A stretch of 64,000 nt of DNA from Anisus vortex. Its lineage: Eukaryota; Mollusca; Gastropoda; Planorbidae. The position numbers and the translations under genes are program-made. The DNA lies in contig OX421506.1 in assembly GCA_949126835.1 (NCBI GenBank), forward strand, positions 23,769,301-23,833,300, given 5' to 3'. Under the pieces are notes generated by a model. That model saw only the letters and a list, made by a program, of their open reading frames with translations, was not told the origin of the DNA and ran no database searches. Positions 1 through 11,850 of this stretch are shown piece after piece (positions within the stretch are counted from its first letter, which is position 1; each line of letters opens with the position of its first letter).

Positions 1-337
1 ACACCAGTAGGCCTACAAATAATAAGCTGGAGAATGCGCCTATCTGACCACTGGACGTTGGTATTATGTCATAGTGTCTCGTAGGTGTACTACAAATAGT
101 AAATGACAAGTATTATAACAATATCAGGCTTTATTTGACGTGTTATTCTATTGTTATGAAGCTATTAAATACTTTTCTACAGATGCATCGAAAACATGCT
201 TTAAAACTTGCATACAATCACACTAAAATCTAGTCCGACGTAATTCTCACGCGTGAAACAAGGTCATGAAATCTAGATGGAACAAAGAAAAAGGTTATCA
301 TTCTTACATATATACGTAACTCTAGTGTACGCTAATA

Positions 338-425
338 GGGGTCGTCCATAAGTGACGTCTTCCAATTTGTGCTTGTTGGGGATGAGTGAATGTCGTACAT
401 TTTTGTATTGCCAACTCCCCCCTAC
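338..425 (+). mobile_element. MITE-like fragment with GGGGTCGTCCATAA end
   Basis: GGGGTCGTCCATAAGTGACGTC here matches the start of a segment at 30397 (and its duplicate at 38344) with one change. Motifs of this shape are common DNA-transposon ends in invertebrates. I could not define the other end or a target duplication. Confidence 0.4.
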
Positions 426-997
426 CCCTATATATTTAAAAGAAAACGACAACAACAACAATAAAAGAACAAAAACAAACATGACTCTACAACAACAACA
501 AAAAACAACATAAACAGCACCATACAAAAAATCATCATAAACAGCACCATACAAAAAAAAAACAAGAAACATCCAAGGAACTGAAACGTACAACAAATAA
601 ATGCATGCAATGGACAGAAATAGTCAACAAACTGAAAAAATTAACCAACAAAAAGAAACTTATAGCTATGAGAAACAGACAACAAACAGACAAGATTTAC
701 AGTGAACGCCAAGTTTCTTAAATAAGAATATGTTCTTTGATAGCCTATGATAAAAATATTGCCATTTGAGAAGAGAAGTTGTTTGGTTGTTGTGGTATAA
801 GAAAAAAAATAGTTTTCTTACATTAGCCTATTATCTTCGCAATCTGTATGTGGTAAAAGACGTTACTTGTGTAGATGCTTGAAATTTTATATTAATATAA
901 ATATTAATTTTTTTATTTTTTAAATACGTGTTACCTAAATAACATTTCAAATCTAAATAAATAAATAGGCTTTTCCGTCACTTGTACTTTTTCATAA

Positions 998-1215
998 AAT
1001 TATATTTCCTAAACACTGACCTGTAAATATATTTCAAGTGACTTAGACTTACCTTTTATTATATAGATTTGTTCTAATAATTATAGGTGGTTTATCCCTG
1101 TAACTCGCTTATATAGATAAGTGAATAGTGTGAATGGTGTAATGAATTCTAGCCTCAATTTGAGCATACAAATTTAATATGGAGGCGCTTTCCATTCTTT
1201 TTATAGATCAGTGAA
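998..1215 (+). repeat. Dispersed repeat, inverted relative to 45968-46195
   Basis: Blocks such as ATAATTATAGGTGGTT, AACTCGCTTATATAGATAAG and GGAGGCGCTTTCCATT appear here, and in reverse complement and reverse order at 45968-46195. No protein is encoded. It is probably a short non-autonomous transposon. Confidence 0.7.
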
Positions 1216-2589
1216 ACCAATCCAATTGATCTCTAAAACTAACTGCATTCTTATACATTGTTAACTTAAGTTGTCTTTTTTTTTAGACAACTTCTTTTCT
1301 GTTATCATATTATACACACTGTTACAGTGGTATTTTTGACAACAAAAATAATTTATATATAATGCAAAATTAGAAATCTCTATCTATAATTGATTGAACA
1401 TCAACGTTGTTAGTAAATGCTCTTAGTTTGATGAGATCTAATTTTAAAAAATATAGAATTTATGTTACATTTTCGATAACAGATGAAACTTTAAACAAAC
1501 AACAGCACGTAATTGTAAAACACATGCACAAATACCAACTATAAACATATTCAAACCGAACACAGATTTTGAAACGAAATAAGTTTGTCTTTTATTATTT
1601 CCTCCATTTTGACGGGCAAAAGCACTTGTAATGTTAAATTTAATTAAACCAGCCAAAAGAAAAGGGGAGTTTTTTTTTGTTTTTTTTTGGTGTGGTGCGG
1701 AGGGAGCAGTTCAGTGCTTTGTGACTCATGTACTTTGTGTGTGTTCAAAAGGTTAAAAAGCGAAGGAGGAAATGGAAGCAGAAACTAAAATGTTCCAAAC
1801 TAATTTGTAATTGTCGCCTTTATATCAAACGTTTAAGTCATTCAAGTGAGTTAAAAAGAGAAATTTAGGCCCGCAATTTTAAACATGTCAACATGGAGAA
1901 CATCTCTAGCTTCTATTACTTCTAATGAATATGTTATTCGCACATAACTATAACAAATAACATTTGTACTTCACTATAACAAACAATAACATTATGTTCT
2001 TCAATTAAAAAAAACACATTTTGTATGTGATTATAACAATTAGCAGTTTGTTCTTAAAATAGCTAACAACGGTTTATGTGATGCTTGATTATAACATTAA
2101 ACATTTTGCACTTAACACTACGTTCAAGAATATATATAACAAATAACTGTATGTACTACACTATAAAAAAACAACAAATTGTACATTACTATAATAAATA
2201 AACAGCTTGTACATAACTATAGCAAACAACCGCTGTTACGTGACTATTACAAATAATAATAGGTCTACACTAAATGTCAAATGATAGTAGCTTTGTCAGT
2301 TGACCTAGTTAAATGTAGAACACACACACAAAAATTAACGTTTACCTGGGTTAATTGAATCGTAAACCATCACTAACGAGATTCAGAGCTTGTTTAATTT
2401 AAAACAAAAACGCGATAAAAAAAGCAACAACTAGCAAGTTAACTGTTAAATCTGGCTTGTCTTGCTAACAAAGACCTGCCTGAACAAATACAGTACAACA
2501 GTGGCCAGGCTGGTCAAACAATTTAATAAGTCTAAGCTTCTTATCTGATATCGAGTTCTCTTTCGCTTTCCAAAAATACGTGAACACAC

Positions 2590-2665
2590 ACCCTCTTATG
2601 TATATACACACGTACACACACACACGCACACACACACGCACACACAAGCAAATACGCACACCCAT
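2590..2665. repeat. CA/GT microsatellite
   Basis: Interrupted CA dinucleotide run (ACACACACGC units). It accounts for the valine- and cysteine-rich minus-strand frame across it. Confidence 0.85.
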
Positions 2666-2748
2666 AGGCGAACTCGCTAAATGACACGAAGTCACTAATT
2701 TATGAAGCTGCATCAATTCTTTCACTTTTCGGTCAAGGGTACATTGGT

Positions 2749-2768
2749 GGGGGGGGGGGGGGGGGGGG
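2749..2768. repeat. Poly-G tract
   Basis: Uninterrupted run of about 20 G just before the 20-bp minisatellite. Confidence 0.9.
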
Positions 2769-2814
2769 TTCCATAAGAACGTATTGAAGAGTGATTAATA
2801 TAGCTTACTGTAGT

Positions 2815-3729
2815 GTTTTAGTGGCCCACCAATGTCTTAGTGGTCTCCCTATGTTGTAGTGGTCTCCCAATGATTTAGTGGTCTCCCAATGATTTAGTGG
2901 TCTCCTAAAGTTTTAGTGGTCTCCCAATGTTTTAGTGGTCTCCCAATGTTGTAGTGGTCTCCCAATGATTTAGTGGTCCCTCAATGTTTTAGTGGTCCCT
3001 CAATGTTTTAGTGGTCCCCTAATGTTTTAGTGGTCTCCCAATGTTGTAGTGGTCTCCCAATGATTTAGTGGTCCCTCAATGTTTTAGTGGTCCCTCGATG
3101 TTTTAATGGTCCCCCAATGTTTTAGTGGTCTCCCAATGTTTTAGTGGTCTCCCAATGTTTTAGTGGTCTCCCAATGTTATAGTGGTCTCCCAATGATTTT
3201 GTGGTCTCCTAAAGTTTTAGTGGTCTCCCAATGTTGTAGTGGTCTCCCAATGATTTTGTGGTCTCCTAAAGTTTTAGTGGTCTCCCAATGTTGTAGTGGT
3301 CTCCCAATGATTTTGTGGTCTCCTAAAGTTTTAGTGGTCTCCCAATGTTTAGTAGTCTCCCAATGTTTTAGTGGTCCATTAATGTTTAGTGGTCTCTCAA
3401 CGCTTTAGTGGTCCCCCAATGTTTAGTGGTCCCCCAATGTTTAGTGGTCCCCCAATGTTTAGTGGTCCCCCAATGTTTAGTGGTCCCCCAATGTTTGAGT
3501 GGTCCCCCAATGTTTATTGTTCTCCCAATGATTATCTGGTTCTTCAATATTTAGTTGACTCCCGATGTTTCAGTGGTATCCTAATGTTTTACTGTTCCCC
3601 CAATGTTTAGTGGTCCCTTAATGATTAGTGGTCCCTCAATGTTTAGTGGTCCCCAATGTTTTAGTGATCTCCCAATGTTCAATGTTCTCCCAATGTTTAG
3701 TTTTCCCTTAATGATTAGTGGTCCCCCAA
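2815..3729. repeat. Minisatellite, 19-20 bp unit
   Basis: About 46 imperfect copies of a unit close to TTTTAGTGGTCTCCCAATG. Variants (CCTCAATG, CCCCAATG, CCTAAAG) form local sub-blocks. A three-unit block containing GATTTTGTGGTCTCCTAAAG recurs several times around 3190-3330, indicating higher-order amplification. Open frames across it are artefacts. Confidence 0.95.
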
Positions 3730-4043
3730 GTTAAAGAATAATAAATGTGAGCTATTTATTGGCTAAGGTACATTCATTAATTTAATAAAAGTAAGACTTG
3801 GAGGCGTGTGCGGGGGAGGCGCAGCCACAGGATAATCTTTCAAAAGAGGAAAGCTACAGATTTACCTTACAATTGTTTAGAAATGTTATTTTAGTTAAAA
3901 TTAAATAAGAAATAACTCAAACTTCTGTATTATTTTGACGGCATCCTTAAAGATTAGTTTAGGTTTCTTTATTGATACACAAACATATAGAAATTTGAAC
4001 TTGATCACACAGTATTGTAAACACATTTAACATTATTAATTAA

Positions 4044-4116
4044 CCCTTACAGTCCCGGGCGCGTATATAGCGGAACTGAAGGCAGCATAGATAGAAGTAG
4101 GTCGGTACGGGGAGGG
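4044..4116 (+). mobile_element. 73-bp TTAA-flanked micro-MITE, piggyBac-like
   Basis: The element is flanked by TTAA at 4040-4043 and 4117-4120. Its ends begin CCCT and finish AGGG. A second 73-bp copy at 48686-48758, also between TTAA sites, is in the opposite orientation. TTAA target duplication is characteristic of piggyBac-type transposition. The superfamily assignment is inference from the flanks. Confidence 0.7.
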
Positions 4117-4149
4117 TTAATTTCCGCAAATGTCATTCCGTTCTGTTGA

Positions 4150-4255
4150 ATCTTCGCTTCTGAAGGTACCCCGTTACTCTTTGATGACCGTTGGCCTGAG
4201 AGCCTACTCTACATCTGGCCCAAAAGTCTGGAATCTGCTCCCATTCCATCAATAT
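4150..4255 (+). pseudogene. CR1-like LINE reverse-transcriptase C-terminal remnant
   Basis: The translation contains RYSLMTVGLRAYSTSGPKVW, then NLLPF. It matches the same region of the larger LINE fragment at 23725-24590 (FSLMTVGLRAF...KVWNRLP). It is a short 5'-truncated fragment with no catalytic motifs. Confidence 0.8.
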
Positions 4256-4294
4256 TTTTAAAAAGAACTAAAAAAGCTCATTATTATAAGATTT

Positions 4295-4360
4295 AATAAT
4301 AATAATAATATTTGTATAACGCTGCCAACAAACATAATGTAAGCTCAGAGCGCATTTAAC
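4295..4360 (-). mobile_element. CR1-like LINE 3' tail, minus strand
   Basis: Reverse complement of the tail GCGCTCTGAGCTTAC...TTGTTGGCAGCG with its terminal ATT microsatellite, as seen intact at 24520-24590. Confidence 0.8.
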
Positions 4361-4544
4361 TTACTACAACCTTCCTAAAACATTTTTTTTACCTTACCCT
4401 ACTGTTGTACTTCTAAATAAAGTCGATAAATAGGCCTACTGCATTTTCTTTTGCTCTGTCTTATACTCTTATTTCCCCCTATAGTTTTGAGATTATCTAT
4501 TAGCTCTATATCCTTTATGAAATCAATTATCTTTTGTACATTCT

Positions 4545-4660
4545 TATTAGCCTAGAAAATTGTATCCGTGGTCTATGCATGTTTTTGTTGCTCAATGTTA
4601 ACTGCGCTCTGAGCTTTTAATAATACTATGTTTGTTGACAGAGCTATATAAACATTATTG
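4545..4660 (+). mobile_element. CR1-like LINE 3' tail, plus strand
   Basis: Diverged copy of the 24480-24570 tail: TTGTATCCGTG, TGCGCTCTGAGCTT, ATGTTTGTTGACAGAGCTATA. Confidence 0.75.
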
Positions 4661-4709
4661 TACTTTAAGAAATATAACAAAAGCTATTCGTATTCAAAAT
4701 TTTAAACAC

Positions 4710-4984
4710 TAAAACTGACCAAGATGAACCACTTGTTCTATTTTTAGAGCTTAAGTGTTGTTATTCCGTGCGCAGCCAATAACGCGTTCGTAAATTACTC
4801 CTAAACATGTCTAAAGTTTTTTGCTATATACAAATTTAAATTGAGAAAATCATGGCTAATTATTAAACCGAAAGTGCAGAGGACCGGGTGCGATCTGAAA
4901 TTCCGAAACTGAGTGTGTCAAGTTATCAAATAGCAGAAACCTTAAAACCAGCGGTCCGTCTTATTAGCCTATAGTCTTTGAACA
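4710..4984. mobile_element. MITE with AAAGACTATAATAAGATGGACCGCTTG-type ends, diverged
   Basis: The left end resembles CCAAGATGAACCACTTG followed by CTATTTTTAGAGCTTA. The right end is the inverted AGCGGTCCGTCTTATTAG...TATAGTCTTTG. Inner blocks (GTGCGCAGCCAATAA; TTCCGAAACTG; AGTTATCAAATAGCAGAAA) match the better copy at 29600-29895. Confidence 0.75.
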
Positions 4985-5435
4985 GACATAAACACTTACT
5001 ATCGTAGTATGTCTACAAGCAAAACTATTGTCAATAAATCACTGATTGTAATTACTTTGCTCTGTTGAATTTCTGACAGGTAAGTAATTACGTTGGACAT
5101 TGTTTAACAAAAAAAAAGTTACTTAGATCCCTTATCGACAGGAGGGAACCACTTCGAATAGAAATGCTGTAGCTTTGTTTTAGTGTGTGCAAAGTGTGAC
5201 ATATTCAAAATACGTTTACATAATAATAATGATTATGACGGTCATTTGTATGGCGCGACTCTCCCATGCTATCCAATTTAGTATGCTCAGTGTGCTTTTG
5301 TCCACAATTGTGGGTTTGATACGAAGGTTAAAATAATCCATACACCATTATCCAATTGTCCCTTAGCTCAAGCGCCATATTGCTTCCGAAAGATCATTTA
5401 TATATATAGATATGGAATCTTGCGACAGGCCGTCT

Positions 5436-5655
5436 ACGATTGGATAACCGCCTTAGAGGCAAAAAGGCTGACATTGACAGAAGGCTGAAAAGAAAGGCAA
5501 AAGCATCTGCCATACAGCCGCCCTCGCTGTTCAAATGCGAGGGATGCTTAAGGGACTGTCATTTGAGAATCGGGCTGCTCATCCATAGCAAGAGCTGTAG
5601 AGATGTCCTCATTAAAATCTTGAGGGCGCACCCCATGTCTTGCGAGACAGAATGA
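5436..5655 (+). pseudogene. LINE ORF2 C-terminal remnant with zinc-knuckle-like motif
   Basis: The last 71 residues end in KCEGCLRDCHLRIGLLIHSKSC, a CxxC...HxxxC arrangement (Cys-x2-Cys, then His-x4-Cys). This is typical of the extreme C terminus of some invertebrate non-LTR retrotransposon ORF2 proteins, after a basic region (KRKAKA). The frame is open to a TGA but truncated upstream, with no reverse-transcriptase motifs. Confidence 0.7.
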
Positions 5656-6526
5656 GCCTTATCCATATTATATACATATACATATCTATATTATACGTAC
5701 TCAAAAAGTTATACAAATAATCTTGGAATTATTATCTCCCATCCCCTCACATTGAACATATACGCCTATGTAAAATTTTCTTTGTAAAGTTCGGGGTTAA
5801 AATCTGGTTCGGTAACCCACTTACCTCATCAGCACTTCGTGATAACACCTGGCCTAGGGTAATACGCCGTTATGCAAATACAGAAAGTCTCGCTATTGTC
5901 ACGTTGACACGGATGAACCACGGACCCCCTTAACTGATGGGTAGGGCGCGGATATTTTATGACCTAGGGATACTGACTAGCAACAACGATCTTAGGCGGA
6001 ACCTGTGCTTTACACACACACACACACACATAAAACAACAAGTCAAAAGAACCAAAATACCATTAATTATATTGTGTGTTAATTTATCTAGTTATATGGA
6101 GCAAAAAATATGTATGTGAGCCTAAAATGGGCCAATGATGAGACAAATATGAGTCAAAGTTGAGCCAAAGATAGGCTATTATGAGCTAAGCGTTTACCTA
6201 TGAAAAAAAGTTTGGAAAAAGAAAGATTAAATAATGAAGAAATCAAATGCAAACAGCAGCATCAGGTGACACAGAGTAGTTTCCCCTGCCTGGTTAGAAA
6301 GGAGATAAAAACAAAATGTAGGTCTTCTAAAGCAGGGGTCGGGAACCTACGGAACACGTGCCGGACTTGGCACGCATAGCGATTTTCAATGGCACGCGAA
6401 AGACTTGCCCCCCTCCCCGTCCCCAAAAGGAGATTTATTTCAATGCAAGTCAAAACAGCATATGTCTGCATTATTAACGGCTGTTGTTTGTCGAAATTCA
6501 TGAAATTCACTTAAGATCTTCTAAGG

Positions 6527-6680
6527 TTTACAGACGTTCCTTCTAGATAGAAGATTATTACGTCCACTATAATTTATTCCCAAAACTCATGCAGGGCGAC
6601 AGGGATCGGTCGGCGGCAGGGCTAGAAGCCGGGCTGTCGTAGTTGGCAGCCCGGTGAACTAACCGCAGGACCAGCCGGTT
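6527..6680 (-). mobile_element. tRNA-derived SINE, family B, minus strand
   Basis: On the minus strand it opens GGCTGGTCCTGCGGTTAGTT, resembling a tRNA A box, then CACCGGGCTG. It ends with TAATAATCTTCTATCTAGAAGG and ACGTCTGTAAACC. Related copies lie at 31545-31700, 39492-39647 and 48868-49065. Confidence 0.7.
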
Positions 6681-6805
6681 GTACACTGACTGTTGAAAAT
6701 TCAGGAATGTTGGTCTGTGAAAATTGTCATCATTGGACTAGCAATCTGTGATAGAATCTATTGTTGCGATAGTCAAATTTATAGGTTTTGAATCTTAATA
6801 GAGTT

Positions 6806-6982
6806 CAGTGGCTTCACATAGGGTGGGGGGGGGGGAACAGAGGGCATATGCCCGGGGGCGACACTTGTAGGAGGCGGCAAATATAGCCTAAATATAGCAC
6901 TAAACAATGCAGCTACAGTATGCAAGGGGGGCGTCGCTGAAACTTTTGCCCTGGGGCGCTACATAGGCTTGTGGGGGGCCAG
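6806..6982 (+). mobile_element. 177-bp hAT-like MITE
   Basis: Runs from CAGTGGCTTCACATAGGG to GGGGGGCCAG, with flanks ATAGAGTT (6798-6805) and ATTGAGTT (6983-6990), 7/8 identical. Interior blocks GGGCATATGCCCGGGG and GCGTCGCTGAAACTTTTGCC recur in inverse orientation at 16180-16340. Confidence 0.7.
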
Positions 6983-7204
6983 ATTGAGTTACAGACAACC
7001 CAAGTCTCTCCTGCAAAAAATTCATAACGAATATGGAACTTGTCTTTTGCGCACAGTGTTCGTGGGCTTCGTGCAAGTTAAGGTTCTTGAATAGATTCGT
7101 ATCTCGTCTGTAAGCAAGTAAGGGGTTTCTTGCCAAAACAAATTTGATACATACTAATTGAATACAAACAAGTTTCTATGTTCAACTTCTTTAATTATAA
7201 TTAT

Positions 7205-7300
7205 CATAATAAAGATGCAAGACTAGACTCGGACCACGGATGAGCGTAGGACGCAATAATCCTCTTTATAGAAATAGCGTCTGTAATAAATAAAATAATT
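7205..7300 (+). mobile_element. LINE 3' tail (TAAGA-ended family)
   Basis: ATGCAAGACTAGACTCGGAC, GGATGAGCGTAGGACGCAAT and TTTATAGAAATAGCGTCTG correspond to the 3' end of the LINE at 20308-21175. Confidence 0.9.
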
Positions 7301-8859
7301 AAACATAAATGTAATTATTTCTAGAAAACATTTTTGTTTTATATTTTAATTAATGTTGTATGCTTATACACTGGCATTATATTATATAGTTGTTATAATT
7401 TTAAGTGTTTAAAAAAAAACTCCTTAAATAGCTTATTTACAACTAAATTACATTTGCTTAACGTAAATAAATGTATATCTCTAATTAGACATTGAAAAGA
7501 ATACCTTAATACTGGGTTTGTATAAAGGAAACTTAACTAATACATACTAGTTATATTACAAACAAAACTTGTTTGGCATCAGTAAAATCATATGTTTTAA
7601 CATAAATTAATTAAAAGGAGATTATAATTAGCCCGTTTTATTTGCTTTAATATTTTTAATATATTTTTATTTTTAAATAATGAATTTAAATACAATACAA
7701 TACTTTCAAATAATAATCAAAAAATTAAAAGATATTGAAATATATAATATATATATATATATATATACCATTTGAACAAACATTTTTATGTACATTTTAA
7801 AACATATAATTAAGTACCAAGTTTGTTTGATTTCCTGTGACTCTATGTGATGTATTGCAACAAATGTACCTCTGATTGTTCTCTGTTGTTGAGATCGCAA
7901 TATTATTATTAGATCATATTCAGCAATTTCTAGAATTAATTTATAAAAATTAGTCTAAATTAAAAATTTTGTTCTAATACTATAAATGTTAGTACAATTT
8001 TTTATTTACAAAGTAAAAAATGATAGTCATAAACACGTTAATTTTATTATTAAATATCCAACGCTTTTTTATTCGTTTGAGGTAGTTTCATTGTACATAG
8101 AAAGAAATCTAGCTGTTTGGCTAAGCCAGTTAATTCAAGATTGACCGTTTAAAATTTTTAATAAATTTAAAAATCATATAAGTTAAACAATTTTTCAATG
8201 CATATAATCATTATTATTAGACCAATTGTGTTTGTTGTGTTGAAAAAGTTTGTAGAGAAATTAGGATCTTACAAAATTTATGGAACCGGGTTTTATGGCC
8301 CTAATCAGAATCGGGTTTCGGATTCTTGATAAAATCCTGGTTATGCCTACCAGCGTATCCCGTTCTCGGGCGCCCGGATTTAGAAGCCTTAGGTGAAAGC
8401 AGTGGCGTACCGAGCCGAGTGCTGGTGTCATCTGGTGAGGTAAACTTTGGGTGTCACCCCCTCCCCCCCGCCCACGACTTTCACCATAGTTTTTGTCTCC
8501 ATAAAACAAGCCTACATTTCAAATATGACAAATAACAATATTAATTTAATATTCAAAAGTAAAAGCAATAAGCAACCGAAACAACCGTACGGTTAGTTAT
8601 TTTTACATTAAATGTACTTTCTTTAATTTTTCCTTTCCTGCTCTTCAAAACTGCAAACTTGTCAATCACCTCATCGTAGAAAAAGGTTTATTTGGGAACA
8701 GACACCAATAACTCTTCTTCACTTGCTGACTGACAGTAGAATCTTGGGCTGAACAGCCTCAAACATATCTGCAACTGTTCAACGCTGTTGATATGATCTG
8801 GAGTTCAGTTTAAAAGCGATCAATACACTCTAACGTCTCCTTACTGCTTTCTTCTCACA

Positions 8860-10190
8860 TAGAAATTCAAGAATCTCTTACTTCCCCCCCCCCACCCCCC
8901 GCCATTCTCTTCTGGAATCTTAATCTTCTCTCTACCGAAATGCCATATTGGTCTGATTTTTATAAATGCTTGTTCAATAACATGCTTCACTAATTGACTC
9001 CGCTTTTCATGCAAAAATATTTTTAAGGCGTCTAACTTGGTCCCCACTTTATCAAGATATAAGTCTTTAGTCTGCAGGTACTGCTGTGTAAGATTAACTT
9101 TTTCAAGTATATCAGCCCAAAGGATAAGCTAACAGTAAACGTGAAATCACAGACATCATGTAAAAGTCTTTGTGCTGTATTTCTTGTGACCAAATTTGAA
9201 AGGAGTCTCACATAATGCACCAATCGCCGTAATACATTCATTAAATTAAACTTATCTTTCACTGGTTTAACAGCAGCTTGATGAACGCTCCAACGCGTTT
9301 TAGATAACCTTTTCAACCTTTTCAGTGTGTTCAATTAAAACATCCCATCGATGAGTGGAAGCAGCAAAGAAGGAAAACATTCTCTCAAGGGTACCAAAAA
9401 ATGTTGTACATGAAGTATTTTCGGCTGAGAGTGTTGACCACACAAGTTAAGGGAATGGTTCACACATCCATTAAAAATAGCTTTCTTGTTCTTTCTTTTC
9501 AAAACGGCTTGAACATCTCCATGGATTCCCGACATTGTTGCATCATTGTCGTAACCTTAGGCTCTTGCACATCCTTAAATCAAGTCCTCACTTTTTTTTA
9601 TTTTTAAGAATGTCAGAACTGAGGTCGTCAGCTTTTTTCACCCTTAGAGGCAAAATCCAAGAAACACTTCTCTCACTTCAACTTTCCCAATGTGGATTTT
9701 TACACATCTTATCACTTCAGACATTTGATTTGTGTGTGGTATATCAGGTGTGCTGTCAAACATAATTCCAAAATACCTTGCAGCCTTTGTATCCATAACA
9801 ATAATTTTCTTTGCATGGTTGGCCATTACATTTATAAATTCATTTTTTAATTTTTGGTGAAAGATAAGATACAAATGCTTTCCTTGTACATGTACTTATC
9901 TTTAACCTGATTTAGTGCTCTTTCAGCACTGGGTTATATTTGGAAAGCATCTCAACCATTTCAAGAACGTTTCCTTTTTTCAACGAGGATTCCTCTTCGT
10001 TGTGGCCACGAAAAGCCAGATTTTGCTTCGCAAGAAACAATGTAATATCTAGCAACCTGTGTAGGAAAGGCTATCCCTCCATTTGTACTTCTCCAGATCC
10101 ATTAAGAGGAATACTTTCGGCGTCAATTGTTTTATGTATGCTGTATGGTGATGACACACCGTGCTGCTAGTCATTTTAATCTATATGATT
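8860..10190 (-). pseudogene. hAT transposase of the ZMYM1/DUF4371 type, frameshifted
   Basis: Read on the minus strand it gives, in order: LAFRGHNEEESSLKKGNVLE (about 10030-9930), then KNEFINVMANHAKKI...FGIMFDSTPDIPHTNQ (9874-9644), then KAIFNGCVNHSLNLCG (9500-9430), then RLSKTRWSVHQAAVKPVKDK (9310-9250). This order matches the DUF4371 domain and RNase-H-like core of ZMYM1-like hAT proteins. Several frameshifts and stops separate the pieces, and the C-terminal dimerisation region is not clearly visible. The source element is inactive. Family naming is from remembered similarity. Confidence 0.85.
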
Positions 10191-10209
10191 TTGATCTGCC
10201 ACCCGTTCT

Positions 10210-10372
10210 GTTATCGAATTAAAAAGTCTCTAAGAAACCCGGACGAGCCGAAGCTCTTATCTCCAGGTCGTAACGCTTAGGTTTGAGCATAACTCTCTCC
10301 GAGTTCCAGCCACCCCACGCACGCCGAAGGCGTGGCGTGGCGTGTAACAGGGAAGGATTCTAGACCAGCAGT
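10210..10372 (+). repeat. GC-rich dispersed repeat, truncated copy
   Basis: Begins ATTAAAAAGTCTCTAAG, AACCCGGACGAG and ends GGCGTGTAACAGGGAAGG. It matches the first third of 53395-53885. It lies inside the 2.0-kb hAT element. Confidence 0.85.
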
Positions 10373-10706
10373 GGGTGCTCTGTAAAATAATCTTCTTTTT
10401 TTCCTTCGGGTGTTACCCCACTGGGTGAAAGTACATGTTTTATCATTGTAATATCTTATAGTTTTATTTTGACTTTTGCGTGGTTAGTTTCTCTGTAAAG
10501 CGCCTTTGTTTTTGTTTTTGTTAAATATGGTAGAGCAGGCTAACTTTTGGGGGCTGTTGGCACGCTCAATAAAATAAAAATCCTACTTCGGCACTTTATT
10601 ATCAAAAGGTTGCCGACACCTCTTCTAAATTACCAACACAGGAAAAAAAAACGCAGAAATAATTCTTATTGCAATCTGGAGTCTGTTACACACTATTCTT
10701 CTCTAC

Positions 10707-11737
10707 CATAGGTTCTCAACCTGGGCGATATCGCCCCGCGGGGGGCGGTGACAGGCTTTTTTTTTTGGGGGGGGCGCTGACATTCCCGGGGGCGATGAAG
10801 AGCAAGTGGGCGGTACAAACGTACCTGATATATTTTAACACCTCAGCTATTTGAATCGATTTGTTTTTGGAGGATGAAATGTGATGTAAACGCAAGTGCT
10901 GCTAAATATCTGATATCCCCCAACAGTATGCCCACATATTATATACGAAATAGGAATCGCAGTGACTTTTCGATGAAGCAGGGGTCAGTATTTGACAAAT
11001 ATTGTGTGTCGCCAGCTGGTCCTGTGGTTGGTTCACCAGACTGTCAACTGTCAACCTTGCTGACCGATCACTGTCCCCTAAAATCTCAGTTCAACCGAGA
11101 TGTTCTTAAAGTGTTTTAATCATTATTAGACAAACGACGCATTATTATAAGGTGGTATAGATAAGTAGTAATCATACAAACTGGGTAGTTATTGTAATGC
11201 TTTAAAATATACATATAAATTCTTCAGTCAAATACTTTTTACAGTTTGATCATTTCAAAGTTATAAATTGTAAGAAATTAATTTTTTATAAAAGAAAGAA
11301 AAAACAAAAACATTAGATCAAATAAAACAAGCTAATTATCTCCCTTTAACTAAAAAATGTTTCCACATTTGGTTTAATAGTGATGCCGAACAAGTTCTGT
11401 TTTGAAATATAACAAATATTACTGATGATTAGACCTAGGGCTTTTGCAACCAAAATTGAAACAAAAATAGACAAATTGCTAGCAACACACCAGGCAAAGG
11501 ATTCGCATTAATATTGATTTTTTTAAACCTTTTGTTAAGGCAATTTTTTGATCTATTAATTCTTACAATTGAATATGTTTCCTTTTCAATTTTTTTAAAG
11601 ATAATTAATCACACAAAAGTCTAGTCCGCCTAAAAAAATTGCGGAAACTATAGGCCAGATGGGCGGAAGGGGGGGGGCGGTGAGCGGAAAAATATTGTAA
11701 AAGGGGGCGGTGAGCCGAAAAAGGTTGAGAACCTATG
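10707..11737. mobile_element. 1.03-kb hAT-like element with TTCTCAACC ends
   Basis: CATAGGTTCTCAACCTGGGC at the left and GGTTGAGAACCTATG at the right form a 15-bp inverted terminal repeat. Flanks TTCTCTAC (10699-10706) and TTCTATAC (11738-11745) agree at 7/8. GGGGGCGGTGA motifs sit inside both ends. The interior (ACAAACTGGGTAGTTATTGT) resembles that of 55734-57280. No intact protein is encoded. Confidence 0.9.
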
Positions 11738-11769
11738 TTCTATACAGATGATGATAGGTCTTTTGAATT

Positions 11770-11850
11770 AGGCGTGGCTAACTGTCTATATCACGTGACT
11801 TATTATGTAAACAACTTTCACATCACGTGACTTATGTAAATAACTTCTAT
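11770..11850 (+). repeat. Short imperfect direct repeat with CACGTGACTTA
   Basis: Two copies of a roughly 34-bp block, ATCACGTGACTTA(TT)ATGTAAA then TAACTT, stand side by side. Function unknown. Confidence 0.6.

Larger units (their letters stand above)
8400..10423 (-). mobile_element. 2.0-kb hAT element carrying a decayed ZMYM-like transposase
   Basis: Bounded by CAGTGGCGTACC at the left and TACCCCACTG at the right, with a perfect 8-bp target duplication GGTGAAAG at 8392-8399 and 10424-10431. GGGTGTCACCCC motifs lie just inside both ends. It is nested inside the 6333-10622 element. Confidence 0.92.
6333..10622. mobile_element. hAT-type element (CAGGGGTCGGSAACC family) expanded by nested insertions
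   Basis: The left end is CAGGGGTCGGGAACCTACGG; the right end is AAAAGGTTGCCGACACCTC (degenerate). Flanks TTCTAAAG (6325-6332) and TTCTAAAT (10623-10630) form a 7/8 target duplication, the 8-bp length expected for hAT. Subterminal sequence repeats the CTTGGCACGC and GATTTTCAATGGCACGCG blocks of the copies at 26210 and 47745. It contains a SINE-like element, a small MITE, a LINE tail and a 2-kb hAT, listed separately. Confidence 0.85.

Noticed and set aside
3163..3610. Repetitive proteins in consecutive frames
   Set aside because: Minisatellite; period near 19-20 bp leaves frames open by chance.
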